A stretch of DNA of 64,000 nucleotides from Aliivibrio finisterrensis_A (GTDB taxonomy: Bacteria > Pseudomonadota > Gammaproteobacteria > Enterobacterales > Vibrionaceae). Below the pieces are notes generated by a model. That model was not told where the DNA came from. It saw nothing but the letters and a program-made list of their open reading frames with translations, and ran no database searches. A program made the translations under genes and the position numbers. Within the stretch, counting starts at the first letter, position 1; each line of letters begins with the position of its first letter. Positions 8,125 to 17,536 of this stretch are shown piece after piece. The stretch lies in assembly GCF_004167675.1 (NCBI RefSeq), contig NZ_SEZQ01000014.1. One strand, 5' to 3'.

Positions 8125-9018
8125 TTAAGCTTGAATACCAATAATTAACCACGGTGCATTGGGTTGCGTAAGATCACGCTCCAAGTGCCAAATATCAGTA
8201 ATGTCTTCTTCAACACCTTCAACCGAATCACGGTAACGACCAGAAAACTGCAAACTAAGCTGTGCGCGGTTTGCATCATGATCAGCACGAACAACTTCAG
8301 CATCAACAAACATTACATCTGTATGTTGCTCACCTTCAGTATTTGCACGTTCTTGTACTAAATCATTATATAAGCTGATTGATACGTACTCTTGAATCGT
8401 TTCTAGTTGGTTGTGGTTCCAAGCACCTTGTAGAATACGGTAATGCTCGCGTGAACCATTAATGAATGCTACTACATCAAAACCCGGTGGGTAATTATGC
8501 GGTACGTCATCAGCAGCAGGAGCACCAAAACCACCAGTAGGTTGTGATTGCTCTTGCTCACCTTGGAAGTATTGCTGGTTATCACGGAAGCTTGGCTCTT
8601 CATTATTCGGTGCTTGTGGGCCTGCGTATGCCGCCCCTTGCCTCTGATTTATACTGCTTGCCTTTGATGCCATAAACATACGGAAAAGCTTAAACAGAAC
8701 AAATGCCACACCAGCCATAATTAAAATATCCATAAACTGAATACCTTCAAAGCCGCCACCAGCAAAAATTGATGCTAAAAGCCCCCCCATAAGAAGACCA
8801 CCAAGTAATCCGCCCATTAAGCCTTTTTTGCTTGATGCGCCCTTAGCCGTATCTTGTTTACCAATCGTATTCGTGTTTTGTTGCTTCTGTTTTGGCGCTG
8901 GCGCTGTTTTAAAGCTTTTGCCAAATGATTTACCACCACCAAATTTCTTTGCTTCTGCATGAGGGGCAGAAAGAACAAAAACAAACATTAGGGCAGCAAT
9001 AGATAAAAGACGTTTCAT
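8125..9018 (-). CDS. Exported/membrane Tim44-like domain protein
   Basis: The 297-residue form from ATG 9018 begins with a clear signal peptide (KRLLSIAALMFVFVLS, then AHAEA-like cleavage) and has AAGGAA 8 nt upstream. A longer in-frame start at 9069 would bury the signal and is rejected. A Lys/Gln-rich linker and a Gly/Leu repeat (GGLLGGLLMGGLL) precede a transmembrane helix, and the C-terminal 120 residues form a Tim44-like domain. In bacteria such proteins are membrane associated with no settled role. It is monocistronic by its terminator. Confidence 0.82.
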   Translation of the reverse strand: MKRLLSIAALMFVFVLSAPHAEAKKFGGGKSFGKSFKTAPAPKQKQQNTNTIGKQDTAKGASSKKGLMGGLLGGLLMGGLLASIFAGGGFEGIQFMDILIMAGVAFVLFKLFRMFMASKASSINQRQGAAYAGPQAPNNEEPSFRDNQQYFQGEQEQSQPTGGFGAPAADDVPHNYPPGFDVVAFINGSREHYRILQGAWNHNQLETIQEYVSISLYNDLVQERANTEGEQHTDVMFVDAEVVRADHDANRAQLSLQFSGRYRDSVEGVEEDITDIWHLERDLTQPNAPWLIIGIQA

Positions 9019-9162
9019 TGTCTGTTCCTTTACTGTATTAAAATAATTTGAACTGATAATAGCCTGCATCGCTTCATATTGGGAGCATTAAAACGCACGA
9101 CTGTGTTTCAGAGTGTTAAAAAACGCCTATTTTATTCTCAACATTGTGCTTTGCGCCCTAAT

Positions 9163-9219
9163 TGACAAAACTCTTACTTGAAGAATAATGGGATACAATT
9201 AAAATTAAGAACAATGTTC
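9163..9219 (+). promoter_or_regulatory. Predicted promoter and palindromic operator of the TetR-family gene
   Basis: A TTGACA -35 box at 9163 is followed at 16 nt by AATAAT. Just downstream, GAACAATGTTC at 9209-9219 is an odd-centred perfect palindrome ending 23 nt before the regulator start. This position suits autorepression. No binding data are implied. Confidence 0.45.
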
Positions 9220-9242
9220 ACAATTTTTTAAATCAGGTTTAT

Positions 9243-9842
9243 ATGGCGCGCAGAAACGACCATACTCATCAAGAAATACGCGACATGGCATTAGGTAATG
9301 TCAAAGTATTCCTTAGTGAGCATAGTCATCACGAACTCAGTTTAAGAAAACTAGCAAAAAGCATTGGCTATGTACCAAGTACATTAGTGAATATTTTTGG
9401 TAGCTATAATTTATTACTGCTGAGCTCTATAGCCCAAACGCTAGATGAATTAATGCAGCAGGTAAATCAAGGGTTGGACAACAGCACGACACCAGAAGAA
9501 GCACTTAAAGCCATCGCCTATTGCTATTATGACTTCGCGCAACAGCATCCAAATCGCTGGAAATTAGTGTTCCAACACAACATGAATGGTGAGGCCTTAC
9601 CTGATTGGCAAGAGAACCGCATTAGTCAAATGATGGGCGTGCTTGAAGAAATAATTAAAACCATTAATCCAATTAAAGAACAGTGTGAGATAGAACAAAG
9701 TAGCCGCGTTATTTGGGCTAGTGTCCATGGTATTACGTTATTAAGTCTGGATGATTTGTTATTTTCATCAACACCTATTGATGGTCATCTCCTCATTGAT
9801 AACCTACTATTGAACTATATCAACCAATGGAAGCAGCACTAG
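9243..9842 (+). CDS. TetR/AcrR family regulator with WHG-type C-terminal domain
   Basis: The 199-residue protein has a TetR-type N-terminal helix-turn-helix (about residues 12-58, LSLRKLAKSIGYVPSTLVNIFGS). Its C-terminal ligand domain contains the WASVHGITLL signature of WHG-domain regulators. It is followed 22 nt later by the MFS-acyltransferase gene, which it probably controls together with itself. The inducer is unknown but is likely a lipid or amphipathic compound, judged from the partner. Confidence 0.88.
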   Translation: MARRNDHTHQEIRDMALGNVKVFLSEHSHHELSLRKLAKSIGYVPSTLVNIFGSYNLLLLSSIAQTLDELMQQVNQGLDNSTTPEEALKAIAYCYYDFAQQHPNRWKLVFQHNMNGEALPDWQENRISQMMGVLEEIIKTINPIKEQCEIEQSSRVIWASVHGITLLSLDDLLFSSTPIDGHLLIDNLLLNYINQWKQH

Positions 9843-9864
9843 CTTTGTAATTAAAGGATTATTC

Positions 9865-11733
9865 ATGGCAAAGCAAGCCAAGCTATTAACCCAACGTCGT
9901 TTTCTGCCTTACTTTTTAACTCAATCTTTAGGTGCATTTAACGACAACATTTATAAAAACACACTGCTACTTTTTGTTGCCTTTGCCAGTGTGGATAGCT
10001 TGCCTATTTCATCAAATTTATTTATTAACCTTGCTGCTGGTTTATTTATTCTTCCTTTCTTTCTTTTTTCTGCACCTGCTGGGATCCTCGCAGATAAATA
10101 TGAAAAGTCTGCTTTTATTAGAAAGGTTAAAATAGCAGAGATCATCATCATGCTGTTTGGTGCTCTTGCTTTTATTCTTCAAGATTACACTTTACTACTG
10201 ATCCTATTATTTTTAATGGGGACACAATCAGCCTTTTTTGGCCCTGTTAAATACGCCCTTCTGCCTCAACAATTAAAAGATGAAGAACTCGTATCTGGTA
10301 ACGCTTTAGTTGAAACGGGAACTTTTCTCGCTATTTTATTCGGAACTATTGCCGCTGGATTTATCGCATCACAAGAACATTCAGAATACATCGCAGCCGG
10401 TGCGGTTGTTCTATTTGCTGTATTAGGGTATCTAACTAGTCGTTCTATCCCTTATGCAGAAGCGGTTGCTCCTGATTTGCGCTTTAAATGGCAACCTATC
10501 AAGCAAACAAAGCAAACTTTCCGTATTGCCAAACAAGATCGTACTGTCTTTCTTTCTATTATGGGGATCAGTTGGTTTTGGTTTCTTGGTGCAAGTTATC
10601 TAACTCAATTCCCAAACTTTACGCATCTACATCTCAATGATAATGCGATTACGGTAACCGTATTACTGGCGTTATTTTCTATTGGGATTGCAATAGGCTC
10701 ACTTGGTTGTGATCTGTTATCAAAACACAGAGTCGAACTTGGGATCATTCCTTTAGGCTGTTTAGGCATTACTGTCTTCGGATTAAACCTTGCGTTATAT
10801 ACGCCAGCATCACCGGTTGATGTTACTGGCTTTACGACCATTTTATTGCACCCTGATTTATTACCTGTCTTTATTAATTTACTCTTTTTAGGGGTATCTG
10901 GCGGCTTGTTTATTGTTCCCCTATATACCTTAATTCAAAAACGTCCTGAAGCTAAACACCGCTCTCAAATCATTGCAGCCAATAACATCTACAATGCGCT
11001 ATTTATGGTCGCTAGTGCCATCTTAGGCATTGTGTGTTTATCTGTTCTTGAATTATCTATTCCTCAGTTCTTTGTCCTTCTCGCTATTATGAATGGCGTT
11101 GTTGCCTTATTTTTACTCTGTAAAGTTCCTGTTTTTGTCATTCGTTTTTTACTTTGGATCATTACTCATACTTTATACCGCATTAAACATAAAAACTTAC
11201 ATCATCTTCCTGAAGAAGGAGGCGCGTTACTAGTCTGTAATCACATTACTTATCTGGACGCATTTATTCTTAGTGGCGCGTGCCCACGCCCTATTCGTTT
11301 TGTAATGGAAGAGGAATACGCTGAACTGCCTTTAGTTAAATATTTCTTTCGCTTAACCAAGGTCATTCCCATTAATGCCACAAAGAGCAGCTCTATTCGT
11401 CGTGCTTTTTTAGAGGTTGAAGCAGCACTATCTGAAGGAGAAATAGTCTTAATTTTCCCTGAAGGGGTATTAACTCACGATGGTGACGTTGGTGCATTTT
11501 TGCGAGGGATAGACATTATTTTGAAGCGCTCGCCAGTGCCAGTAATACCAATGGCATTATGTGGTTTATGGGGGAGTTTTTTTAGTCGTCACGGTGGGAA
11601 AGCAATATTAAAACGACCAAGCCGTTGTTGGTCAAAAATAGAAGTGGTAGCCGGGGAACCCGTACCACCACATCTAGCAACATCAAGCGTAATGCGTGAA
11701 AAAGTAATTCAATTACGCGGTGATTGGCAGTGA
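9865..11733 (+). CDS. MFS transporter fused to PlsC-type acyltransferase (LplT/Aas-like)
   Basis: The 622-residue protein has an N-terminal 12-helix major facilitator domain (residues about 1-420) resembling the lysophospholipid flippase LplT. A C-terminal glycerophospholipid acyltransferase domain follows, with the HX4D motif N459-H460...D465 and FPEG at 531-534. It lacks the acyl-ACP synthetase third of E. coli Aas. The fusion suggests import of a lysophospholipid and direct re-acylation at the inner membrane; this is inferred from the domains. The Shine-Dalgarno is AAAGGA. Its 3' end overlaps the convergent menE gene by 21 nt. Confidence 0.9.
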   Translation: MAKQAKLLTQRRFLPYFLTQSLGAFNDNIYKNTLLLFVAFASVDSLPISSNLFINLAAGLFILPFFLFSAPAGILADKYEKSAFIRKVKIAEIIIMLFGALAFILQDYTLLLILLFLMGTQSAFFGPVKYALLPQQLKDEELVSGNALVETGTFLAILFGTIAAGFIASQEHSEYIAAGAVVLFAVLGYLTSRSIPYAEAVAPDLRFKWQPIKQTKQTFRIAKQDRTVFLSIMGISWFWFLGASYLTQFPNFTHLHLNDNAITVTVLLALFSIGIAIGSLGCDLLSKHRVELGIIPLGCLGITVFGLNLALYTPASPVDVTGFTTILLHPDLLPVFINLLFLGVSGGLFIVPLYTLIQKRPEAKHRSQIIAANNIYNALFMVASAILGIVCLSVLELSIPQFFVLLAIMNGVVALFLLCKVPVFVIRFLLWIITHTLYRIKHKNLHHLPEEGGALLVCNHITYLDAFILSGACPRPIRFVMEEEYAELPLVKYFFRLTKVIPINATKSSSIRRAFLEVEAALSEGEIVLIFPEGVLTHDGDVGAFLRGIDIILKRSPVPVIPMALCGLWGSFFSRHGGKAILKRPSRCWSKIEVVAGEPVPPHLATSSVMREKVIQLRGDWQ

Positions 11734-13113
11734 GCTAACCCATTCTTTTACTTGTGGACGGGAAATTTTCAAACCTGTTCCAAGTAAATGTTTTGGCATA
11801 GCTTCATAGCGAATTGGACACTCAAACTGAGTTAACTTCTCTTTTAAGAAAGAATGCAGCTCGTCATGGCTAATCGGTTGTGTCATTTTAATAACGGCAA
11901 CAGGACGTTGTCCAAACTCTTCATCTTCCACATCAACAACAATCGCTTGCTCAATCGCATCATGTGCTAACAACGCTAATTCAATTTTTTCAGGGTGAAT
12001 GTTTTCACCACCAGAAATGAACATATTGTCAGCTCTGCCCTGAATATGAAGCTCAGCACCAATAACATGACCAAGATCGTTACTTGGATACCACCCCTCT
12101 TCATTAGTGATATTCATAATGCCAGATGAACGATAATAACCTAGAGCTAAACACTCCCCACGGACAAGAACTTCACCTTTTTCAATACGTAATTCACGAT
12201 AATGAAGTACATTACCCACACTCGGCTCTCCATCTGCCAGTTTTGCGGTTACCGTAGAAGCCATTTCTGTCATGCCATAACCTAACCAACACTCAATGCC
12301 ATTTTCTTTTGCGGCTTCAGTTAATTCAGTCGGTATAACGGCACCGCCAAGTAACACGCGTTTTAACGCCAGACGAGAGACATCACCACTGTCTAAAATT
12401 CGCTGCAATTGAGTTGGAACCAATGAGGCATGAGTAACACCACATAAGTCATTTAACAAACCATCTTCGGTTGGCATCACAATGGTTGCGCCCGTTAATA
12501 ACCAACGCCATACAATCGCGAGTCCCGAAACATGGAATAAAGGCAAAGATAATAGCCACGAATCACAATTATCAAACTCCATCGTGCTAAGTAAGCCAGC
12601 AGCTGAGTACAAATGGTTATTTATGCTGTGTGCAACCGCCTTTGGTAACCCTGTTGAGCCAGAGGTAAAGGTTAAGGTCGCTAATCGATTTGGTTGCCAT
12701 GTTGCAGCAATAGCACTGTATTCAGCGTTGATTAATTGCAGATGATGCCAAGTGCCTGAAATGCTCTCTTGCCCTTCACCAAACCACATATGTTGAGCAG
12801 AAATACTCGTCACTAACTGATGAAGTTGAGCTTTCGGTGTTTTAGGATTAATTGCTGAAAAGCGAGCACCAATACGAATACTGGCTAATTGCAGCCAAAT
12901 GAGATCAACACCACTTTTTGCGACCCCAACAACTACATCATCACGTTTGACGCCTTGTTGAATAAGACCATTGGCGTAGCGATTCACTTGAATTGATACT
13001 TCAGCCCAAGTCCACACTTTGTTGCCATCACGAAGCGCTATTTCCACTTCTCGCTCTTCACTCCATTTTGCCCAAGGCCAAGTAGTAAAAAGCGGTGAGA
13101 TTAATTTTCCCAT
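11713..13113 (-). CDS. menE: o-Succinylbenzoate-CoA ligase (MenE)
   Basis: The 466-residue protein belongs to the acyl-adenylate-forming superfamily and activates o-succinylbenzoate with ATP and CoA in menaquinone synthesis. The P-loop TFTSGSTGLPKA (about 148-159), the GYGMTEM adenylate motif and the hinge/C-domain DNMFISGGENIHP are present. It is the last gene of the men operon. Its start overlaps the menC end by 13 nt and its own end overlaps the convergent MFS-PlsC gene, leaving no room for a separate terminator. Confidence 0.95.
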   Translation of the reverse strand: MGKLISPLFTTWPWAKWSEEREVEIALRDGNKVWTWAEVSIQVNRYANGLIQQGVKRDDVVVGVAKSGVDLIWLQLASIRIGARFSAINPKTPKAQLHQLVTSISAQHMWFGEGQESISGTWHHLQLINAEYSAIAATWQPNRLATLTFTSGSTGLPKAVAHSINNHLYSAAGLLSTMEFDNCDSWLLSLPLFHVSGLAIVWRWLLTGATIVMPTEDGLLNDLCGVTHASLVPTQLQRILDSGDVSRLALKRVLLGGAVIPTELTEAAKENGIECWLGYGMTEMASTVTAKLADGEPSVGNVLHYRELRIEKGEVLVRGECLALGYYRSSGIMNITNEEGWYPSNDLGHVIGAELHIQGRADNMFISGGENIHPEKIELALLAHDAIEQAIVVDVEDEEFGQRPVAVIKMTQPISHDELHSFLKEKLTQFECPIRYEAMPKHLLGTGLKISRPQVKEWVSSLPITA

Positions 13114-14075
13114 ATAAGTGTCAGCTCTGATAACTCATTCATTGGTAACTCACAATTAGGCCAAGGTGTGTCTAATTGCATTTTAAACAGATCAATCGTA
13201 TCTAAACCTGGGATCGTCTCTGGTGTTTTCCAGGCTGCCAATCGTGCTAGTTGGGTTAAAGCAAGGCTAGATTCTAGGCTTGAGCTAATCACGGCCTGCA
13301 TACCTAACTTATGCGCATCTTCAACAAGAGAAAGGCACTTATCAACTGAACCAATCATGGTTGGTTTAATGACAATCGCTTTTACGCCGTCTTGAGCAGT
13401 AATTTCAAAGCCATCATCACGCACCGTTTCATCCCAAGCAATGGCGATGCCTGTAGCTTGAGAGAATGCCAAACTTTCTTCTGGCGTGTGGCAAGGCTCT
13501 TCTAAAAACTCAATACGAGAACGAAATTCTGGATTAACATAATTAGCAAATTGTTCGGCTTTCTTTGATGTCCAATTACGGTTAGCGTCAAGGCGTAAAG
13601 ACAGATCGGGAATAAGCTCTAAGAACATATTTACAACCATGCCATCACGAATCGGTTCATATAAGCCAACTTTGATTTTCGCAATTTTTTTGCCACTCAT
13701 CTCGTTCAGCTTAACGACTAAATCGTCTGGGTCACCTGAGCATAATGGCGCAGCTTGATAATTACCTTCTTGTGGTAAACCATTCTCTAGCTCTAATAGT
13801 GCCATACTAAAACCAAAGGCTACCGATGGGCAATTAGCATCAAGATCCAGCTCTTCATCATTGAGCCACGCTTGCGTTAAAGACAATAAATCTTCACGTG
13901 CCTGCTCTAACGTCTCTTGGCTAAACTCAGGAAGAGGAGAAATTTCACCTTTACCACAATGTGTTCCATCACTTAATTCAATGACCAATCCATCTCGTTG
14001 TTGAAGACGTTGTTCACGAAGAATAACTCCACTGTCCATAGGGAGTTGGTATTGATATATCTTGGCTGTTTTCAT
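13101..14075 (-). CDS. menC: o-Succinylbenzoate synthase (MenC)
   Basis: The 324-residue enolase-superfamily enzyme dehydrates SHCHC to o-succinylbenzoate. The catalytic lysines K133 (in KIAKIKVG) and K237 (in IVIKPTMIG) and the metal ligands D163, E192 and D215 all sit within two residues of their E. coli MenC positions. It follows menB after 77 nt, the only sizeable gap within the operon, and overlaps menE. Confidence 0.96.
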   Translation of the reverse strand: MKTAKIYQYQLPMDSGVILREQRLQQRDGLVIELSDGTHCGKGEISPLPEFSQETLEQAREDLLSLTQAWLNDEELDLDANCPSVAFGFSMALLELENGLPQEGNYQAAPLCSGDPDDLVVKLNEMSGKKIAKIKVGLYEPIRDGMVVNMFLELIPDLSLRLDANRNWTSKKAEQFANYVNPEFRSRIEFLEEPCHTPEESLAFSQATGIAIAWDETVRDDGFEITAQDGVKAIVIKPTMIGSVDKCLSLVEDAHKLGMQAVISSSLESSLALTQLARLAAWKTPETIPGLDTIDLFKMQLDTPWPNCELPMNELSELTLIWEN

Positions 14076-14152
14076 TTGTTACTCCAACCAATAAAAAGAA
14101 AAAAGAGACTCATAAAGAGCCTCTAATACTTAATTGAATCAGTGATAGGTGC

Positions 14153-15034
14153 TTATGGATTACGAGGGAATTTATCGAAATCAGGACGACGTTTTTCATT
14201 AAACGCGTTGCGACCTTCTTGACCTTCTTCTGTCATGTAGAACATCATAGTTGCGTTACCCGCTAACTCTTGAAGACCAGCTTGACCATCACAGTCTGCA
14301 TTTAATGCCGCTTTTAGACAACGTAGTGCCATTGGGCTGTGTTGTAATGTTTCACGACACCAACGAACCGTCTCTTTTTCTAAGTCAGCAACAGGAACAA
14401 CGGTGTTTACTAGGCCCATGTCCAATGCTTCTTGAGCATCGTAGAAACGACAAAGGAACCAGATCTCACGCGCTTTCTTTTGACCAACGATACGAGCCAT
14501 GTAAGAAGCACCCCATCCACCATCAAAAGAACCCACTTTAGGGCCTGTTTGACCAAATTGTGCATTTTCAGCGGCAATGGTTAAGTCACACATCATATGT
14601 AAAACATGACCACCACCAACAGCGTAGCCTGCTACTGCTGCGATAACTGGTTTTGGACAAGTACGGATCTGACGTTGGAAATCCAACACATTTAAGTGGT
14701 GTGTGCCGCTATCATCACGGTAACCGCCGTAATCGCCACGGATCTTCTGATCACCACCTGAACAGAACGCATCTTCGCCTAAACCTGTAAGAATGATAAC
14801 ACCAACTTTCTCGTCATAACGAGCATCAGCTAGTGCATCAATCATCTCTTTAACCGTACCAGGTCGGAAAGCGTTACGTACTTGCGGGCGTGCGATAGTG
14901 ATTTTCGCAATGCCATCTGCTGATTTATGATACTGAATGTCTTCGTATTGCGCTGTGCAATCTGTCCAATTTACTGGAGCGTAAAGTTCTTCTTCTGAAA
15001 TGCCAACAGTTCTTGCCATGGGTTTTATTTCCAT
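14153..15034 (-). CDS. menB: 1,4-Dihydroxy-2-naphthoyl-CoA synthase (MenB)
   Basis: This 293-residue crotonase-fold enzyme closes the second ring of menaquinone from o-succinylbenzoyl-CoA. The MenB-specific blocks SGGDQKIRGDYGGY, GGGHVLHMMCDL, QTGPKVGSFDGGWG and the C-terminal RRPDFDKFPRNP are almost identical to E. coli MenB. The first ATG (15034) overlaps menH by 10 nt; a second ATG at 15019 would give 288 residues, closer to E. coli, and either is possible. Confidence 0.97.
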   Translation of the reverse strand: MEIKPMARTVGISEEELYAPVNWTDCTAQYEDIQYHKSADGIAKITIARPQVRNAFRPGTVKEMIDALADARYDEKVGVIILTGLGEDAFCSGGDQKIRGDYGGYRDDSGTHHLNVLDFQRQIRTCPKPVIAAVAGYAVGGGHVLHMMCDLTIAAENAQFGQTGPKVGSFDGGWGASYMARIVGQKKAREIWFLCRFYDAQEALDMGLVNTVVPVADLEKETVRWCRETLQHSPMALRCLKAALNADCDGQAGLQELAGNATMMFYMTEEGQEGRNAFNEKRRPDFDKFPRNP

Positions 15035-15819
15035 TGTTGTAAGAATGTATTAAGTACATGTGTAAAGCGTTCGGGCTGTTCCACATGAGCGTTATGCCCC
15101 GCCTGAGCAATGATTTGATATGTTAATTGACTTTGCTCAGCCAGGTGTTGAAATTTTTTATCTGCTTCTCCGCAAATATATAACATGGGGATGGTGCTAC
15201 GATGTAAGGCTTCAAGCAAATGCGGTTGCTTAGCCAGTGATGTAGATCTCAACATCATCCCAATTGACTTACCAAGATTATCACTTCTTTTTACTACTAA
15301 ATCTTGTCTTTGCTCAGGGTTTAGTGAAGAAAACACCTGTTGTTGATACCAATCGTCTAAAACATCAACAATCGGTTGTTGTTCAAATCGCTCAGCCCAA
15401 GCGATATCGTTTTTTAGTCGAGCGTGTTTCTCTTCTGCGTTAAGTAATCCAAAATTACCACCTTCAATACATACACCACGTAAAACAATATTTTCTGGTA
15501 ATTTAAAGCAGGCATTTAGGTACATGGCAATTCGACCGCCTAAAGAGTAACCCACAAAAATAAACTCTCGATAAGGGCTATTTTCAAGTTGTTCGACTAT
15601 CAAGCGGCAAGTTTCTTCAAATCCATCGTCTTCTAAAACATGAATTGCGCTGCTCTTACCATGCCCAGGAAGATCGATTAGTAACGCAGGATAAGTATTT
15701 GTGACTTCCTGTGAGATCTTATCCCAATCAGCTATTGTCCCTAATAATCCATGTAAAAAGACCACACAAGGGCGCGTTGGATTTTCTTTGGGTACACTTA
15801 ATTTAGAATAAAGTGGCAT
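15025..15819 (-). CDS. menH: 2-Succinyl-6-hydroxy-2,4-cyclohexadiene-1-carboxylate synthase (MenH)
   Basis: The 264-residue alpha/beta hydrolase eliminates pyruvate from SEPHCHC to give SHCHC. It shows the oxyanion-hole HGLLG (23-27), the nucleophile elbow GYSLGGR with Ser92, and a C-terminal GHNAHVEQP histidine. Its start overlaps menD by 17 nt and its end overlaps menB by 10 nt, as expected for a translationally coupled operon. Confidence 0.94.
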   Translation of the reverse strand: MPLYSKLSVPKENPTRPCVVFLHGLLGTIADWDKISQEVTNTYPALLIDLPGHGKSSAIHVLEDDGFEETCRLIVEQLENSPYREFIFVGYSLGGRIAMYLNACFKLPENIVLRGVCIEGGNFGLLNAEEKHARLKNDIAWAERFEQQPIVDVLDDWYQQQVFSSLNPEQRQDLVVKRSDNLGKSIGMMLRSTSLAKQPHLLEALHRSTIPMLYICGEADKKFQHLAEQSQLTYQIIAQAGHNAHVEQPERFTHVLNTFLQQWK

Positions 15820-17536
15820 GCTGAATCGTTTGGAATAAACGCGTTAATTCTTCACCCGCTTGGCCCGCTGGAGTGTTAATTTCGACTAAATGCACCCCAG
15901 ACTCTAATCCTTCATTAATCATTGATATTGCACAGCTTAGTGTTTCTGGCCTATGGTAGGCCAAACCAAACATCGCTGCGGCATGACTAAACTCTAGTTT
16001 ATGAGGCATACGGTAATAATCGTCTTTTTTCTTTTCATCGACAGGCAATAAATCAAAGATACCACCGCCATCATTGTTCATCACAACAAGAACAACTGGA
16101 GCTGTTGCTTGCTTTAATAATGCCAATGAATTCAAATCATAAAGTAATGACGTATCGCCAACTAATGCTAGTAACGGCTTTTGATTTGCTTTTTGAACCC
16201 CTATTGCTGTAGCAACAAGTCCGTCAATACCTGAAGCACCACGATTAGTATAAGTATATTGTTGATTAAGCTCGCCAACCATATCTAATAAACGAACAAT
16301 TAAACTATTGCCGATAAACCAATCACACGATTCGACCTTTTGGCCTATCGTGAGCGCAAAGCTTAATTCAGATAAGGTTTCACTGTTGCATGCCATTGAA
16401 CGAGCCAACGCCAACGCATTAAGGGAAGCCACTTTTAACGACTCACTCCATAACAATGAAGGAGCATGATCGAAGTAACAATCACGCTCGACTAGGCTAT
16501 CAATATGCGCCTGACACCATGGTCTGATATTGGCACGATAACGGACATGAGAGTGGCTGCTTACATCCAATAATTCCGAGTGAGGGTCGATCAAATAATA
16601 ATCGTCCTGATAGTTATCTAACCATGCAGTTAAACGTTTAGACACTAAGCGAGCACCAAACTGGAGTACGCATTCAACATCAGACAGTAACTCTATGCAG
16701 TCACTATTTTGCAACCATAAATCGTAGTGCGCCCACTCTGAGTAATAACCTGATTGCGGATCCGCCAATACAGGCCACCCTAACTCTTTCGCTAATTCCG
16801 CAGCGGCTTGTGCCTCTTCCAATGAGACTTTACCAATGATGACAATGCCTTTCTTTTGGGCTGTTTTCATCCATTGAGGAGAAACGGTCATTATTGAAGA
16901 GTAACGAGGTTGTTGAATATAGGCTGAGAATGCCTCTTTCCATTCTTGAATTGGCGCAAGATACTCTCGTACAAATGTATTATCTTTCTTACCATAAAAG
17001 GGTTCAGGAAAAGGACAATTAATATGAATAGCGCCACTTTGTTCTTGCTGAATAAAGCAGGCTTGATCCAATCGACTCAATAGCCATTGTGCGGGAACAT
17101 TAATACTTGGTGATGGCAATTGGAGAGAATGGCAGACATGTGAAGAAAATATTCCCTGCTGATTAATCGCTTGGTTTGCACCACAATTAATCAACTCTAC
17201 TGGGCGATCTGCCGTCAGTAGGATTAACTTCTCTTTGGTTAATCCTGACTCTACAACTGAGGGCAATAAGTTTGCTACTGCAGTGCCAGAAGTAACAATT
17301 ACAGCAACCGCTTCATTTGACGCTTTAGCAATACCCAGAGCTAAAAACCCTAAGCCTCGCTCATCAAAATGCGTATGAATCGATAAATGTTGATGTTCTG
17401 AAGCGGCAAGCGTTAACGGTGTTGAACGAGATCCCGGAGCAATACAAACATGCTTTACTCCATTTCGAACTAACTCTTCAATAATCAACTCAGCCCAAAC
17501 TTGATTTAGCATTACCTGCTGCTCTGGTTGCATCAT
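15803..17536 (-). CDS. menD: SEPHCHC synthase (MenD)
   Basis: The 577-residue thiamine diphosphate enzyme adds decarboxylated 2-oxoglutarate to isochorismate. The N-terminal domain carries APGSRSTPLTLAA and SGTAVANLLPSVVESG. The C-terminal ThDP domain has the GDTSLLYDLNSL...NNDGGGIFDLLP metal/diphosphate motif. The ATG overlaps the menF stop by 4 nt (ATGA), implying coupled translation and channelling of isochorismate toward menaquinone. Confidence 0.96.
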   Translation of the reverse strand: MMQPEQQVMLNQVWAELIIEELVRNGVKHVCIAPGSRSTPLTLAASEHQHLSIHTHFDERGLGFLALGIAKASNEAVAVIVTSGTAVANLLPSVVESGLTKEKLILLTADRPVELINCGANQAINQQGIFSSHVCHSLQLPSPSINVPAQWLLSRLDQACFIQQEQSGAIHINCPFPEPFYGKKDNTFVREYLAPIQEWKEAFSAYIQQPRYSSIMTVSPQWMKTAQKKGIVIIGKVSLEEAQAAAELAKELGWPVLADPQSGYYSEWAHYDLWLQNSDCIELLSDVECVLQFGARLVSKRLTAWLDNYQDDYYLIDPHSELLDVSSHSHVRYRANIRPWCQAHIDSLVERDCYFDHAPSLLWSESLKVASLNALALARSMACNSETLSELSFALTIGQKVESCDWFIGNSLIVRLLDMVGELNQQYTYTNRGASGIDGLVATAIGVQKANQKPLLALVGDTSLLYDLNSLALLKQATAPVVLVVMNNDGGGIFDLLPVDEKKKDDYYRMPHKLEFSHAAAMFGLAYHRPETLSCAISMINEGLESGVHLVEINTPAGQAGEELTRLFQTIQHATLF

